This document shows positions 1 to 11,900 of a stretch of DNA of 64,000 nt, piece by piece (within the stretch, counting starts at the first letter, position 1; every line of letters starts with the position of its first letter). The notes under the pieces are model-generated. The model ran no database searches. It worked only from the letters and a program-made list of their open reading frames with translations, and had not been told where the DNA came from. The DNA comes from Phorcus lineatus (Eukaryota; Mollusca; Gastropoda; Trochida; Trochidae): the NCBI GenBank assembly GCA_921293015.1, contig OV121098.1, positions 10,577,016-10,641,015 of the forward strand, written 5' to 3'. A program made the position numbers and the translations under genes.

Positions 1-1115
1 AAACCTTAAAAATCTATTTTAATCTTCTTCTCCAGTTCCAAAAGGTCCAGAGAGCTGAAAAGTTGTGTGTAGACTCCTTAGGCACTGGAGATTCTAAATT
101 ATAGATTTTGTGACCCCTTGACCCCAAATGAGGTCACAGGGGTCAAAACATGAAAAACCTATTTTCATCTTCTTCTCCAGTTCCAAAAGGTCCAGAGAGC
201 TGAATAGTTGTGTGTAGACTCCTTGGGCACTGGAGATTCTAAATTGTAGGTTTGGTGACCCCATGACCAAAATGGGGTCACAGGGGTCAAAACCTGAAAA
301 ACCTATTTTCATCTTCTTCTCCAGTTCCAAAAGGTCTAGAGAGCTGAAAAGGTGTGTGTAGACCCCTTGGCCAACGGGGATTCTAAATTGTAGGTTTGGT
401 GACCCCATGACCCCAAATGGGGTCACAGGGGTCAAAACCTATAAAACCTAATTTCATCTTTTTCCCTAGTTCCGAAAGGTCTAGAGGGCTGAAAACGTGT
501 GTGAAGACTCCTTGGACACTGGGGATTCTAAATTGTAGGTTTGGTGACCACTTGACCCCAAATGGGGTCACAGGGGTCAAAACCTTAAAATCCGATTTCA
601 TCTTCTTCTCCAGTTCCAAAAGGTCTTGATAGCTTAATAGTTGTGTGTAGACTCCTTGGACAATGGAGATTCTGAATTGGCCAAAACCTAAAAAACCTAA
701 TTTCATCTTTTTCCCTAGTTCCAAAAGGTCTAGTGAGCTGAAAAGGTGTGTAGAGACTCCTTGGGCAACGGGGATTCTAAATTGTAGGTTTGGTGACCCC
801 ATGACCCCAAATGGGGTCACAGGGGTCAAAACCTATAAAACCTAATTTCATCTTTTTCCCTAGTTCCAAAAGGTCTAGAGAGCTGAAAACTTGTGTCAAG
901 ACTCCTTGGACACTGGGGATTCTAAATTGTAGGTTTGGTGACCACTTGACCCCAAATGGGGTCACAGGGGTCAAAACCTTAAAATCCTACTTTCATCTTC
1001 TTCTCCAGTTCCAAAAGGTCTTGATAGCTTAATAGTTGTGTGTAGACTCCTTGGACAATGGGGATTCTGAATTGTAGGTTCGGTGACCCCTTGACCCCAA
1101 ATGGGCAATGGGCCT
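1..1115. repeat. Tandem ~145-bp units (array A), part of a TIR element
   Basis: Units start at about 241, 385, 530, 779, 924 and 1069, with one truncated unit around 675. Each has ttctaaattgtaggtttggt, then TGACCCCAAATGGGGTCA (a perfect palindrome), AGGGGTCAAAACC and cttctccagttccaaaaggt. Open frames on either strand (MTPVTPFGV... type) are by-products of the repeat, not genes. The array continues off the left edge. Confidence 0.9.
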
Positions 1116-1374
1116 TTTTTATTTGATTGTGAATAGCTTTTAAGAAATACATTGTTGTTTTCTTTCCTCAACATAACAATTTGCAATGTCCCAATGTGCC
1201 CTAGTTCAAGCCCAAGTTACCCCTGGTTTGGAAAGCATTTTTTTTATTTTGATATCTCTGGTTTTTTACCAAAAAGAAATGTTGACATATTGTTTTGTTT
1301 CACTTTCTCTTTTCTGCCCGACACAAGGACGGACTAAATAATTTTACAGCCCGTCCTCAACCAAAGTTACCCGT

Positions 1375-1490
1375 CTCGGACGTTGGGACAGGCTATCTTT
1401 CCTACACTGCCCATGACCCCATGGTCTAAACCCAAACACCTATTTCTATCAAAAGTCTGATGAGCTACAGAGCCCATGGCTCTATTTTTT
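1375..1490 (+). mobile_element. Right end of an AGCTCATCAG TIR element, copy 1
   Basis: Nearly identical for about 115 bp to 6985-7095. Carries CTGATGAGCT at 1457-1466, then AGAGCCCATGGCTCT, a hairpin, then a T run. The left end would be outside the window; array A is its interior. Confidence 0.75.
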
Positions 1491-2534
1491 TATATTTTTA
1501 TGAATATGAGTTTCTTTTTCAAATTTAGAGCAACCGAAATACTATACCCTCAGAAACATGATTTCGAGATTATGAATGGTAATTCATAGATTTTCTTCCT
1601 TGAATTTCTTAAATGAAAACCAACAAAGAGCCAGCTTTTTAACACTTTATGGATTAAGTAAAGTTAAAGGTGCTATCAACAATTTCCTTAACAGCACCCA
1701 AAGAAAATTGTTTTCTGTAAAGAGTCTAAAATTGTTACATTTTAATTTTGTATCTTTAGACCAGTCTCAATGCACATCATAGAAATAATAATTTGAACAT
1801 GAAGCAATGGACGTAGTGTCAGAAGCGTCACATCGGTATGTAGAAGCATTGAATTTTTCAACATTGTGGAAGTGATATGAAAAGTATATTAACCTTCCAG
1901 TATATTATTATTCTCTTTATTGTTTATTTAGTGCCTCATAATTATCTTTCTAAAAAAATGTTCAAAAGAGAAGATATAATAATAATTACAATAAAGAAAA
2001 TATTGGCTATTTAAATTCCCATTGAGTAACTTATCATTGTCCCCTGCCACAACCTGGAACGGGGGACTATGAATTCAGCGGCGTCTGTCCGTTCATCCGT
2101 ACATCTGGATTCTTGTTTTACGCGATAACTCATGAAGCTTAGCACTTGAGTTTCCATATAATTATTTGGTGACAGCTTTCAACGGAGGAAGACTCAGATG
2201 CCAGTCAACTTTGGTGACCTTAACCTCATTTTCAAGGTCACCATGACACTTTGACTACTTTGTAACACATTGTTAACGCAATTAGAAGATAAATAGTTGC
2301 GTTTGTAAAATTTCCGGGATTCATTGTTATTTAACACCCGCAAATTTAGTTTAAAACCGACGGCGTTAGAAATAAATTTCTGCAGGCCATTGTAAAAAAA
2401 TGTTACTACTTGGCTAGTAAAAGAAATGTTAAATACATTTGATAATAATAACTAAATAAGTTAATATGAGATTAGAATGTTTACTCTCAATGCATGTTAA
2501 GTTTTATGACAAGTTTCTTTTTCTCTATGACAAG
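1491..2534. other. AT-rich non-coding stretch with a GTCCG-type element fragment
   Basis: I see no gene. About 2041-2290 holds a CCCCTGCC...GGGGG hairpin followed by gtctgtccgttcatccgtac and ...ccttaacctcattttcaaggtcacc, the composition of short TIR elements seen elsewhere here. Confidence 0.5.
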
Positions 2535-2612
2535 AATTGGACCAGGACAACCATTAGAAGCTCAAGTTCTTCGACTAGACGGCTATCACCTTCAGAGCTT
2601 TAGTAATTTAAG
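2535..2612 (+). CDS. Possible upstream exon (N-terminal region of the receptor gene)
   Basis: A short open segment follows a pyrimidine run and acaag acceptor and ends at a gtaaaa donor. One frame is open and reads IGPGQPLEAQVLRLDGYHLQ. Its end phase (2) matches the start of the segment at 3131, giving SNLRLTVTASIFPEEFDEL across the junction, which resembles DNVRFNLTLTMSQPTWDRV in exon 8614. The acceptor is mediocre and no downstream link to 8614 was found. This may be a relic of a duplicated domain. Confidence 0.3.
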
Positions 2613-3130
2613 GTAAAAAATGGCATCAAGAAGCAGTGTTTTATTCTGTTATTGTCAAATATATTTAATATAATGAAGTACCAGTACAAAGTTACTTCTG
2701 AATAATACTAGCTGACTTGTCATGCTGTATATACCCCAGCTTTAATTTCTTTTATAGATTTCCATGATTCCGTCAGCATGAATTGGTTTCCTGCTTGTAA
2801 GTCAAAATGTATTTGAATTTGTATGATTGTATACTTTTAGGAGTTGCAACTTAAATTTTGAAGGATCTTTGCCAAAAAAACTATACATTATTTTAAAATT
2901 CACCTTAGCTTTTGAATTTACCCATGTGATTTTGTGGCTTTAAGGTCAAAAACCCCAGAATTTGAAATCAAAGCTATCTGCCCTCTTCATTGATTACAAA
3001 AGGTTCATATCAATGCATGTCATAAAGGTGATCAAACTACAGGGAGTATGTAACTCTGCTCACTATCACCTTAAATGCCAGATCACATTTCCATCTTTAA
3101 AGTTCTAAATGCATTATTTGGATTTTACAG

Positions 3131-3214
3131 GTTAACAGTGACTGCATCAATCTTTCCTGAAGAATTTGATGAGCTCGCCAATCACCATATGACAATGAAG
3201 ACAAAGCCTTTCAT
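3131..3214 (+). CDS. Possible upstream exon (N-terminal region of the receptor gene)
   Basis: Acceptor ttttacag, donor gtgaaa just before an in-frame TGA. It continues the frame of the 2535 candidate and ends with HHMTMKTKPF, similar in spacing to DVASMYIKTV in exon 8614. The end phase (2) does not fit the only readable phase (0) of the 4553 candidate, so an exon is missing or this copy is dead. Confidence 0.3.
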
Positions 3215-3289
3215 GTGAAAGATGCAGAGTATACATGTTCATTGATCGATATATAAGTATTCTTAATGATGAATATTATATATACATTC

Positions 3290-3925
3290 ATCAAATCTGG
3301 CTTGGCCGGATGGGCTTATGGCATGGCATGGTATATGCTGTCTGTCTGTTTGTCATTATCCCGGAAACGTTTTGCTATTTGGACTTCTCATGAACCCCTG
3401 CCTTTCGAGAGGAAAAATGTGTAAACAAGTAACTTGGCTAATGAGATTGTAAATTGTAGATTTTGTGTTACTTAGGTCCCAACTGAAGAGAACAGGGGCA
3501 AATCCCTATGGTCAATATTTCCACCACAGGCCTAGAAACATGAAATGTAGTGTCAAGACACCTTCTTTAATGAGACTGTATTCATAATAATGCATTTGGT
3601 GACCCCAATAAGGGCTACATCAGCCACACCCTAAAACTCTTTTCATCTTCTTCACCAGGATCATCTATCGTATACAGCTGAAAGCTGGTTTACAGACCCC
3701 TTGTGAAATAATTGCTCTTGCCACACCTTGACACTAATTAGAAACACATCAACCACTATATTTAACTGATGAAAAAGGGTAATTTCTTTTGTGTGTAATG
3801 GTATTTAATATTTCGGTTTTGATGACCCTGTAACCCTACAAATAGTGCCCCTTTTCCGCCTTATGATATAAATTGTATGAATTTTAATGTGCATCAGAGC
3901 CAATGGATCTATTTTTGAGTTCTTT
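3290..3925 (+). mobile_element. Degenerate AGCTCATCAG-type element
   Basis: Left part (catcaaatctggcttggccg, then gatgggcttatggcatggca and gtctgtctg) matches the left end of the copy at 5284; right part at about 3892-3925 (catcagagccaatggatcta then T run) matches the right end. The internal text includes one worn 145-bp-like unit. Confidence 0.55.
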
Positions 3926-4552
3926 CAAAAGAACTGCTTGGTTTTCAGAGCAGAATTCTTGTGTATAGGTTTGGCTTTGTTGTCAGTAAGAATTACAAAG
4001 GGTCTTTATGAATTATAACAATAATGAATATTGGAGCTGCATCCAAAACACTACCAGGCGAATACGATAAGTATCACGAATATAGGGTAGCGAATAAGAA
4101 TAATTATTCTCAAATATGATACGATGTTAGGACACTGATGTTATTTTCGTGTCTTGATATTTATCCAAACAAGAATAGTTCATTTCCTGTCACAACTACA
4201 TTAAACTGACGTAAATTCTTACAATAGATGTACAAAATACTCTTCAATTGTTTACGAATTCTCCTTGAATTATAAGCTTCAATAGGGCTGGATGAAAAAT
4301 CCCTGCGAAATCTTTCTGAGCCAGTCTTTCCCAAGCCATCATGGGTACATCCAAATAAGGATTTTATGTTTATTTATGCTTGTTCCGGGAGTGAAGCTTT
4401 TTTTAACCTCTGACTGTACATATTCACATAGAGAGACAATTCACAACATTAATCAACAGATAAAACAGGCCTAAACATATCACTTGTATGTTGCAGTATT
4501 GAATAATGTTTTTATTCTTTTCTTTGACTCTCGTGATGTTTACTTTGACCAG
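3926..4552. other. AT-rich non-coding stretch
   Basis: No gene, RNA or mobile element end recognised. Open frames here are short and lack codon structure. Confidence 0.4.
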
Positions 4553-4622
4553 GAATATCGATTTTTAATTCCTCAACACTACAGACTGGTTGGTAGAATT
4601 ATATTCGAAGATCACCTTACAG
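4553..4622 (+). CDS. Possible upstream exon
   Basis: Flanked by ttgaccag and gtaact. Only one frame is open: EYRFLIPQHYRLVGRIIFED followed by HLTG. It ends in phase 1 after a TG pair, as exons 8614 and 12704 do (NVTG). Unrecognised; the link to the gene is by position, phase and style only. Confidence 0.3.
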
Positions 4623-5283
4623 GTAACTCGTTTAATTATTCAATTATAAGTTGTGAATTTTGGTGACTCTATGGACTCAAATTAGGGTCTGGGAGTGGGG
4701 ACATGTCCTTAGAAAAGTATTTCATCTTCTCAAGAAGCCAAATGGCTAGAAGGATGAAATGCTATGCACAGGCACATTTGCCATGAAGGATAATCAATTG
4801 TAGACTTTATGACCCACCTGAGGGCCATGCCCTACATTTCCTACTTTTATCGCTTTCACCAGAAGCAGAATCTTGATATTTTGAATTTGAAATCTAGTGC
4901 TCAAAGTCGCTGTATCATGGCTGGGAAAAACACCTATGACCTAGTATAATATAAGATTTTATATACATTTGATATGCAAGAGAAAAGTAATTGACATTCT
5001 TTTCTCTTATTTTAATTTGCTTAGATTAAAGGTCTTGTTATGTTCTATGCTATTTCAATTAATAAATATTGTCACAAAAGAGAAATTTATTGTTTTGTAT
5101 TTTTTACTTCAATTTAGTAAAAGATTACTCTCAATGTCATTTGCAATTTGGAATGTAAAGCAATCAATAAGTTTATTATAATAGAGTAAAATGTGTTTGT
5201 TTTAAGATTTGATTTCAAATGGCAGGAAGGGGGGAGGGGGGCATTATATAAGGTTTGAAAAGAAAATCAACTGCAAGATTTTG

Positions 5284-7092
5284 AGCTCATCAGGTCTGAA
5301 AGACCCGATGGGCTTATGGCATGGCATGGCGTTCGGCGTCCGTCCATCCGCCCATCCGTCCGTCCGTAAACTTTTCACTTTTTCGACTTCTTCTCCAGAA
5401 CCAATGACTCTAGAGAGCTGAAATTTTATGTGCATACTCCTTGGCAAATGGGGATTCTAAATTGTAGATTTCGTGACCCCATGACCCCAAACGGGGTCAC
5501 AAGGGTCAAAACCTTAAAAATCTATTTTAATCTTCTTCTCCAGTTCAAAAAGGTCCAGAGAGCTGAAAAGTTGTGTGTAGACTTCTTGGCCAATGGGGAT
5601 TCTAAATTGTAGATTTTGTGACCCCATGACCCCAAATGAGGTCAGAGGGGTCAAAACATGAAAAACCTATTTTCATCTTCTTCTCCAGTTCCAAAAGGTC
5701 CAGAGAGCTGAATTGTTGTGTGTAGACTCCTTGTGCACTGGATATTCTAAATTGTGGGTTTGGTGACCCCATGACCCCAAATAGGGTCACAGGGGTCAAA
5801 ACCTTAAAAACCTAATTTCATCTTTTTCCCTAGTTCCAAAAGGTCTAGAGAGCTGAAAAGGTGTGTGTAGACTCCTTGGCCAACGGGGATTCTAAATTGT
5901 AGGTTTGGTGACCCCATGACCCCAAATGGGGTCACAGGGGTCAAAACCTAAAAACTGTAATTTCATCTTTTTCCCTAGTTCCAAAAGGTCTAGAGAGCTG
6001 AAAAATTGTGGGAAGACTCCTTAGACACTGGGGATTCTAAATTGTAGGTTTGGTGACCACTTGACCCCAAATGGGGTCACAGGGGTCAAAACCTTAAAGT
6101 CCTACTTTCATCTTCTTCTCCAGTTCCAAAAGGTCTTGATAGCTTAATAGTTGTGTGTAGACTCCTTGGACAATGGGGATTCTGAATTGTAGGTTCGGTG
6201 ACCCCTTGACCCCAAATGGGCAATGGGCCTTTTTTATTTGATTGTGAATAACTCGGACTCTTCTTCTCCAGTTCCAAAAGGTCCAGAGAGCTGAAAAGTT
6301 GTGTGTAGACTTCTTGGCCAATGGGGATTCTAAATTGTAGATTTTGTGACCCCTTGACCCCAAATGAGGTCAGAGGGGTCAAAACCTGAAAAACCTATTT
6401 TCATCTTCTTCTCCAGTTCCAAAAGGTCTAGAGAGCTGAATAGTTGTGTGTAGACTGCTTGGCCAACGGGGATTCTAAATTGTAGGTTTGGTGACCCCAT
6501 GACCCCAAATGGGGTCACAGGGGTCAAAACCTATAAGACCTAATTTCATCTTTTTCCCTAGTTCCAAAAGGTCTAGAGAGCTGAAAAGGTGTGTGTAGAC
6601 TCCTTGGCCAGTGGGGATTATAAATTGTAGGTTTGGTGACCCCATGACCCCAAATGGGGTCACAGGGGTCAAAACCTAAAAAACCTAATTTTTATCTTTT
6701 TCCCTAGTTCCAAAAGGTCTAGAGAGCTGAAAAATTGTGTGAAGACTCCTTGGACACTGGGGATTCTAAATTGTAGGTTTGGTGACTACTTGACCCCAAA
6801 TGGGGTCACAGGGGTCAAAACCTTAAAATCCTACTTTCATCTTCTTCTCCAGTTCCAAAAGGTCTTGATAGCTTAATAGTTGTGTGTAGACTCCTTGGAC
6901 AATGGGGATTCTGAATTGTAGGTTCGGTGACCCCTTGACCCCAAATGGGCAATGGGCCTTTTTTATTTGATTGTGAATAACTCGGACGTTGGGACAGGCT
7001 ATCTTTCCTACACTGCCCATGACCCCATGGTCTAAACCCAAACACCTATTTCTATCAAAAGTCTGATGAGCTACAGAGCCCATGGCTCTATT
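5284..7092 (+). mobile_element. AGCTCATCAG TIR element, copy 2, filled with 145-bp units
   Basis: Left end AGCTCATCAG at 5284-5293, right end CTGATGAGCT at 7063-7072, a perfect 10-bp inverted pair. Next to the left TIR is a ggtctgaaagaccc hairpin, gatgggcttatggcatggca and ccgtccatccgcccatccgt; past the right TIR is AGAGCCCATGGCTCT. Between about 5390 and 6960 lie roughly ten 145-bp units like array A. No transposase frame: non-autonomous. Confidence 0.7.
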
Positions 7093-7197
7093 TTACATCC
7101 TTCCAGCATCAGTGTTCTGATGTCAGTCGCAATATGCTTTTAAAAAATGCAGGAAGGAACTGCAACTGAGTCATGTATGTACATTATGTCTGATTTC

Positions 7198-7770
7198 CAG
7201 GAGTTTACCCACAAATCGGAACAGGAGTTTACCCACAAATCGTAACAGGAATTTACCCACAAGTCGGAACAGGAGTTTACCCACAAATCGTAACAGGAAT
7301 TTACCAACAAGTTGGAACAGGAATTTACCCACAAGTCGGAACAGGAGTTTATCCACAAATCGTGACAGGAATTTACCAACAAGTTGGAACAGGAGTTTAC
7401 CCACAAATTGTAACAGGAATTTACCCACAAGTCGGAACAGGAGTTTACCCACAAATTGTAACAGGAATTTACCCACAAATTGTAATAGGAGTTTACCCAC
7501 AAATTGTAACAGGAGTTTACCCACAAAATGTAAAAGGAGTTTACCCACAAATCGTAATGGGAGTTTACCCACAAATCGTAACAGGAGTTTACCCGCAATC
7601 TTAACAGGAGTTTACCCACAAATCGTAAAAGGAGTTTACCAACAAATCGTAACAGGAATTTACCAACAAGTTGGAACAGGAGTTTACCCACAAATCGTAA
7701 CAGAAATTTACCCACAAGTCGGAACAGGAGTTTACCCAAAAATCGTACCAGGAGTTTCCCAACAAATTGT
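7198..7770. repeat. 24-bp minisatellite (about 24 copies)
   Basis: Unit ggagtttacccacaaatcgt + aaca, with variants. The unit is a multiple of three, so both strands stay open for long: + reads GVYPQIVT repeats to a one-base slip near 7600, - reads VGKLLLRF repeats. It starts right after tgatttccag, a possible acceptor, but no donor or partner phase was found, so I do not call an exon. Confidence 0.9.
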
Positions 7771-8613
7771 TGACCAGAGATAGGAGTTTGATTTTACACG
7801 TTCAATCGTTCCCTCCAATTTGGAGTGTTGTCTGAAGAGATTCTTAGACAATAGACTGTTCCAGCCTGTCAATCAAATCTTGCGCATGTGTTATTTCAGC
7901 CAATCAAGGCTATAGCACCTCCCTTATTTGTCAATTTAACTTCAGGGGACAAACAAATCGATAATGGTGTTTATGTTTCGGCGGTTGCACACATTAATAA
8001 AAATGATATTCTATGATTTTGCAAAATTGCAAGAATTGTATACTTTTCAAAGTGCTCTAGGATAATTTACCTATTGCCACCTGTCAATCAAATATATTCA
8101 GACCATTAACTGAGTGTCATTTGTTCACTTTGCTAAGCGCATGAAAAATAAAATATTAAACCATAAAAAAGGGTGTGCTATAGTGCGATCATGGTTAAAA
8201 AAGGAATTTCCTTTGTCTGCCCATCCATCTGCTTCTATAAGCTATAAGACTCTCTTTGCAGAGAGGCCCAAATAGGGTCCCTTTGAAACTATTTATGGTA
8301 TACCAGTGTGAAACAAAAAGCAAAGAAAGCTCAAATCTTGTGTACTAACATGACGATCTTGGCAAAAGGGTGTTATATGACGTTAATTGTCAGCTGTAAT
8401 ATACCGGTAGGGAAAACATATACACTAAACAGTAATATTTTCATAATCAAGAAAAGAAAGATGGCTGACTTTTGTGCAAATGTGAAATTCAAACTGTAGT
8501 CATCTTAAACCATTGTTAACTGCGTCTGGAAAAGTATTTTAATGTAAATTTTGCCTCAAACTATTTTAGAATGATAAGTTACAGAGCCAGTCACTCTATT
8601 TTTCTTATTTCAG
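7771..8613. other. Intronic stretch before the first firm exon
   Basis: No gene seen. The final part, about 8578-8604 (acagagccagtcactctatt then a T run), resembles the right end of the AGCTCATCAG element and supplies the pyrimidine tract of the exon at 8614. Confidence 0.45.
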
Positions 8614-8914
8614 GTACGAATGGACAGTAGCGAGGCAATAACCCATGCAAACACTTATGACAGAGTTATTCGTAAGAAGGCATATTTTGGAAATGTGACT
8701 TTCAATGACATACGTGTTTTAGATGTAATGGACAATGTAAGATTCAACCTGACCCTGACAATGTCTCAACCTACTTGGGATCGAGTCCCAAACAACTACA
8801 GTGATGTGGCTAGCATGTATATTAAAACAGTAGATGGTGAAGAGGTTTTTACATTCAACACTTCATATACAACAGATCCTGCTGTTGTGCTCACCAACTA
8901 CTTCAATGTCACAG
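8614..8914 (+). CDS. Receptor gene exon: N-terminal domain, part 1
   Basis: Acceptor tttcttatttcag, donor gttggt; phase 0 to 1; residues 1-100 of the model. Contains N-glycosylation sequons (NVT, NLT, NTS, NVT), which fits an extracellular segment. A beta-rich run with DNVRFNLTLTM is seen. The family is not recognised. Start codon and signal peptide lie upstream; the ATG at 8620 is internal and not claimed as the start. The acceptor lies just past a degenerate end of the AGCTCATCAG element (about 8578-8604). Confidence 0.75.
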
Positions 8915-11900
8915 GTTGGTAACTTTCACGCACTTGCAGTTACGGTTTATTGTTTTATCTAATCTTTGTTAAAAATGATCTATGCTGAGACCTGCCTTGA
9001 ACCAATGTGTCTTACACAAACGTTACAAGAGTTGTGATGAATAAATAAAGTTTTTGAAAAAAAAAAATTTAAAAAAAGAGTTGTGATGATAAAGATATTT
9101 GATGATCCCATGTAACATAAATACATACAGTTTAAAAGAAAGATACAATGCTATACAATACAGGGCTCCAGATAATTATTTGGACTCAGGGGTCATTCAC
9201 TCCTCAAAATCAAAATTAAGGAGTAAAATTACCACATGCAAAAAAATCAGGAGTAAAAAGAGTTTATCGTTTTCAGATCCTCATTGATTATATTTTCCAC
9301 ACGTTCAATCTTTTAATGATTTCTCTTTGATGGAATATAAAACTTGTTAATCTTTATTTTCATACAGGTTGGCATCAAGTTGGCTACTATTCGAGATGTA
9401 AAGATCAGACATGTACAAATGAAACTTTAATTTTGACAAGTTACGATCACTCATGTAAACACATCTGACTCGTATGCTGGGAAAGTTGTGCATGTCTGTT
9501 ACTCATTGATTTCATTATTAATGCGTATATTTGAATTACGTGTGCATATTTTACGCATTTACGCATCTTATCTGGAGCCCTGCAGTACAAGTCATGATAT
9601 ATTGTATTGTATAACAGTTATATTTTTGCAAAGACCTTTATAGAGGAGAAATTACCAATTTCTAGGTCAACAATTACCAGCAAGATACTGACAACAAATC
9701 AAGATTTTTTATTCTCAGATTCAGTATCATGAAGGTATAATATATCATCACAACTTTACCGACTCGGTCAAAGTTTGGTTTAATCAAGTCTGAAGATCAA
9801 TCTGATTGACTATGTACACCAGTTTTATGTGTGACTATTTATGTTGTATAAAATAGTTGTATAAAGTTTACCAATCATGTCTAGTACATGTTTTTTGTCA
9901 TCAATGAAAAATTCTTTTTTTTCTGTCAACAGCTCAGACTGCCAAATACCTTGTCTTCATCACACCAGTTGGTGACATAAAGACGTTGATTGGAGCAAAT
10001 TTCCCAATAAAGCCTGATCTTGTTTTTGAAATTCAAGACTCTCACTCTAGAAGGATCTATTCAGGGCCTGACTCAAATCTTGTAAGTAAGACTCTTTATA
10101 TATTAGATAGAATTCATGGAGGTTGTTTTTTGCTAGGTACAATTTGCCTTTGCTAATAATACTCGATGTATTTAATTTACACTTTACAGGGCGCAAACAT
10201 TTCACATCTTTTAATGTTTTGATGACAGGGAATCTATTTATGTTGTAGTTTCAATGGTTAATGTAGACTTTTCCATGTTTTCCTGCACAGTAGGACAGCT
10301 TTGTCAGCTAGGCCTGTTATACTTGCTTGAGACTGGTAGTGATTACTGAGTTATACTTGCTTGGGACTGGTAGTGATTACTGAGTTATGCTTGCTTGAGA
10401 CTGGTAGTGATTACTGAGTTATGCTTGCTTGAGACTGGTAGTGATACTGAGTTATGCTTGCTTGAGACTGGTAGTGATTACTGAGTTATGCTTGCTTGAG
10501 ACTGGTAGTGATACTGAGTTATGCTTGCTTGAGACTGGTAGTGATACTGAGTTATGCTTGCTTGAGACTGGTAGTGAATACTGAATTATACTTACATGAG
10601 ACTGGTAGTGATTACTGAGTTATGCTTGCTTGAGACTGGTAGTGAATACTGAATTATACTTACTTGAGACTGGTAGTGATTACTGAGTTATGCTTGCTTG
10701 AGACTGGTAGTGATTACTGAGTTATGCTTACTTGAGACTGGTAGTAATACTGAGTTATGCTTGCTTGAGACTGGTAGTGAATACTGAGTTATACTTGCTT
10801 GGGACTGGTAGTGATTACTGAGTTATGCTTGCTTGAGACTGGTAGTGATACTGAGTTATGCTTGCTTGAGACTGGTAGTGATTACTGAGTTATGCTTGCT
10901 TGAGACTGGTAGTAATACTGAGTTATGCTTGCTTGAGACTGGTAGTGAATACTGAGTTATGCTTACTTGGGACTGGTAGTGATTACTGAGTTATGCTTGC
11001 TTGAGACTGGTAGTGATTACTGAGTTATGCTTGCTTGAGACTGGTAGTGATTACTGAGTTATGCTTACTTGAGACTGGTAGTGATTACTGAGTAAGGTTA
11101 GATGCCTGTCCAAATTCACAACAGAGTATGGGCAGAATGTCATTTATCAATTTTCTTGAATTTTTCAACAAGAATGAGATTAAGAAATTTGTCAAATTGA
11201 AGATTACCCCTTGAATTTTTTGTATTTTTAACAAATTTGAGAATGCTCTTGCACTCTTCCCAGCGTGATGTCGCAAGGGCAAGTAACTCTAAACATCAAA
11301 ACAAGAAAATGGTATATATATATTTAATGACGGCACACTGTAGTTTGCATAAATTGCTTATTGTTGAATTATTGTTTACAACATACACTCAAACTGGAAT
11401 TCGTAATTTGCAAATTCAAATCTCTATTGGCAAGTTGTGAACAAAAGAATAATTACCTCGACCTTGGTTTAAATTGTCCCATTGAACAGTCCTTTGAAGG
11501 TAGGGTGTAGTGACCTTAAAGCAGATAATGTCTATAGATATGAATAATAAATTCAAATAAACCTCCATACTGATGTAAGAAATTATTCAACGCGTATTTT
11601 CATAAAAACAGTTACAGCCTCGAAAGACTTATGTGAACCCTGTGACTTGCTAGCATGGAGAATGGTTTAAACAATATTTTATTTCAGAAAAGAGAAAGGG
11701 ATTGGTAAACAGGCTAGCATTGCAATGAAATCGTATAGATAAGTAAGTTGATACGCAGTACAATCACCCGGTATAAAACCTGACTGCAAATTAGTTAAAA
11801 CATTATTATCTCGGAAAAAGTTATTATAGGAAACCAACATCAGTTTGGTAAGACAAACATTGTAAAAGAAAATTGTCACAGAGTTGAAAATAACTGTCGG

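Noticed and set aside
94..1186. Minus-strand frames reading MTPVTPFGVMGSPNLQF
   Set aside because: They follow the 145-bp tandem unit in several frames and both strands; no codon bias or start context, so they are repeat artefacts.
7140..7739. 199-codon minus-strand frame of VGKLL repeats
   Set aside because: Product of a 24-bp minisatellite; equally open on the other strand.
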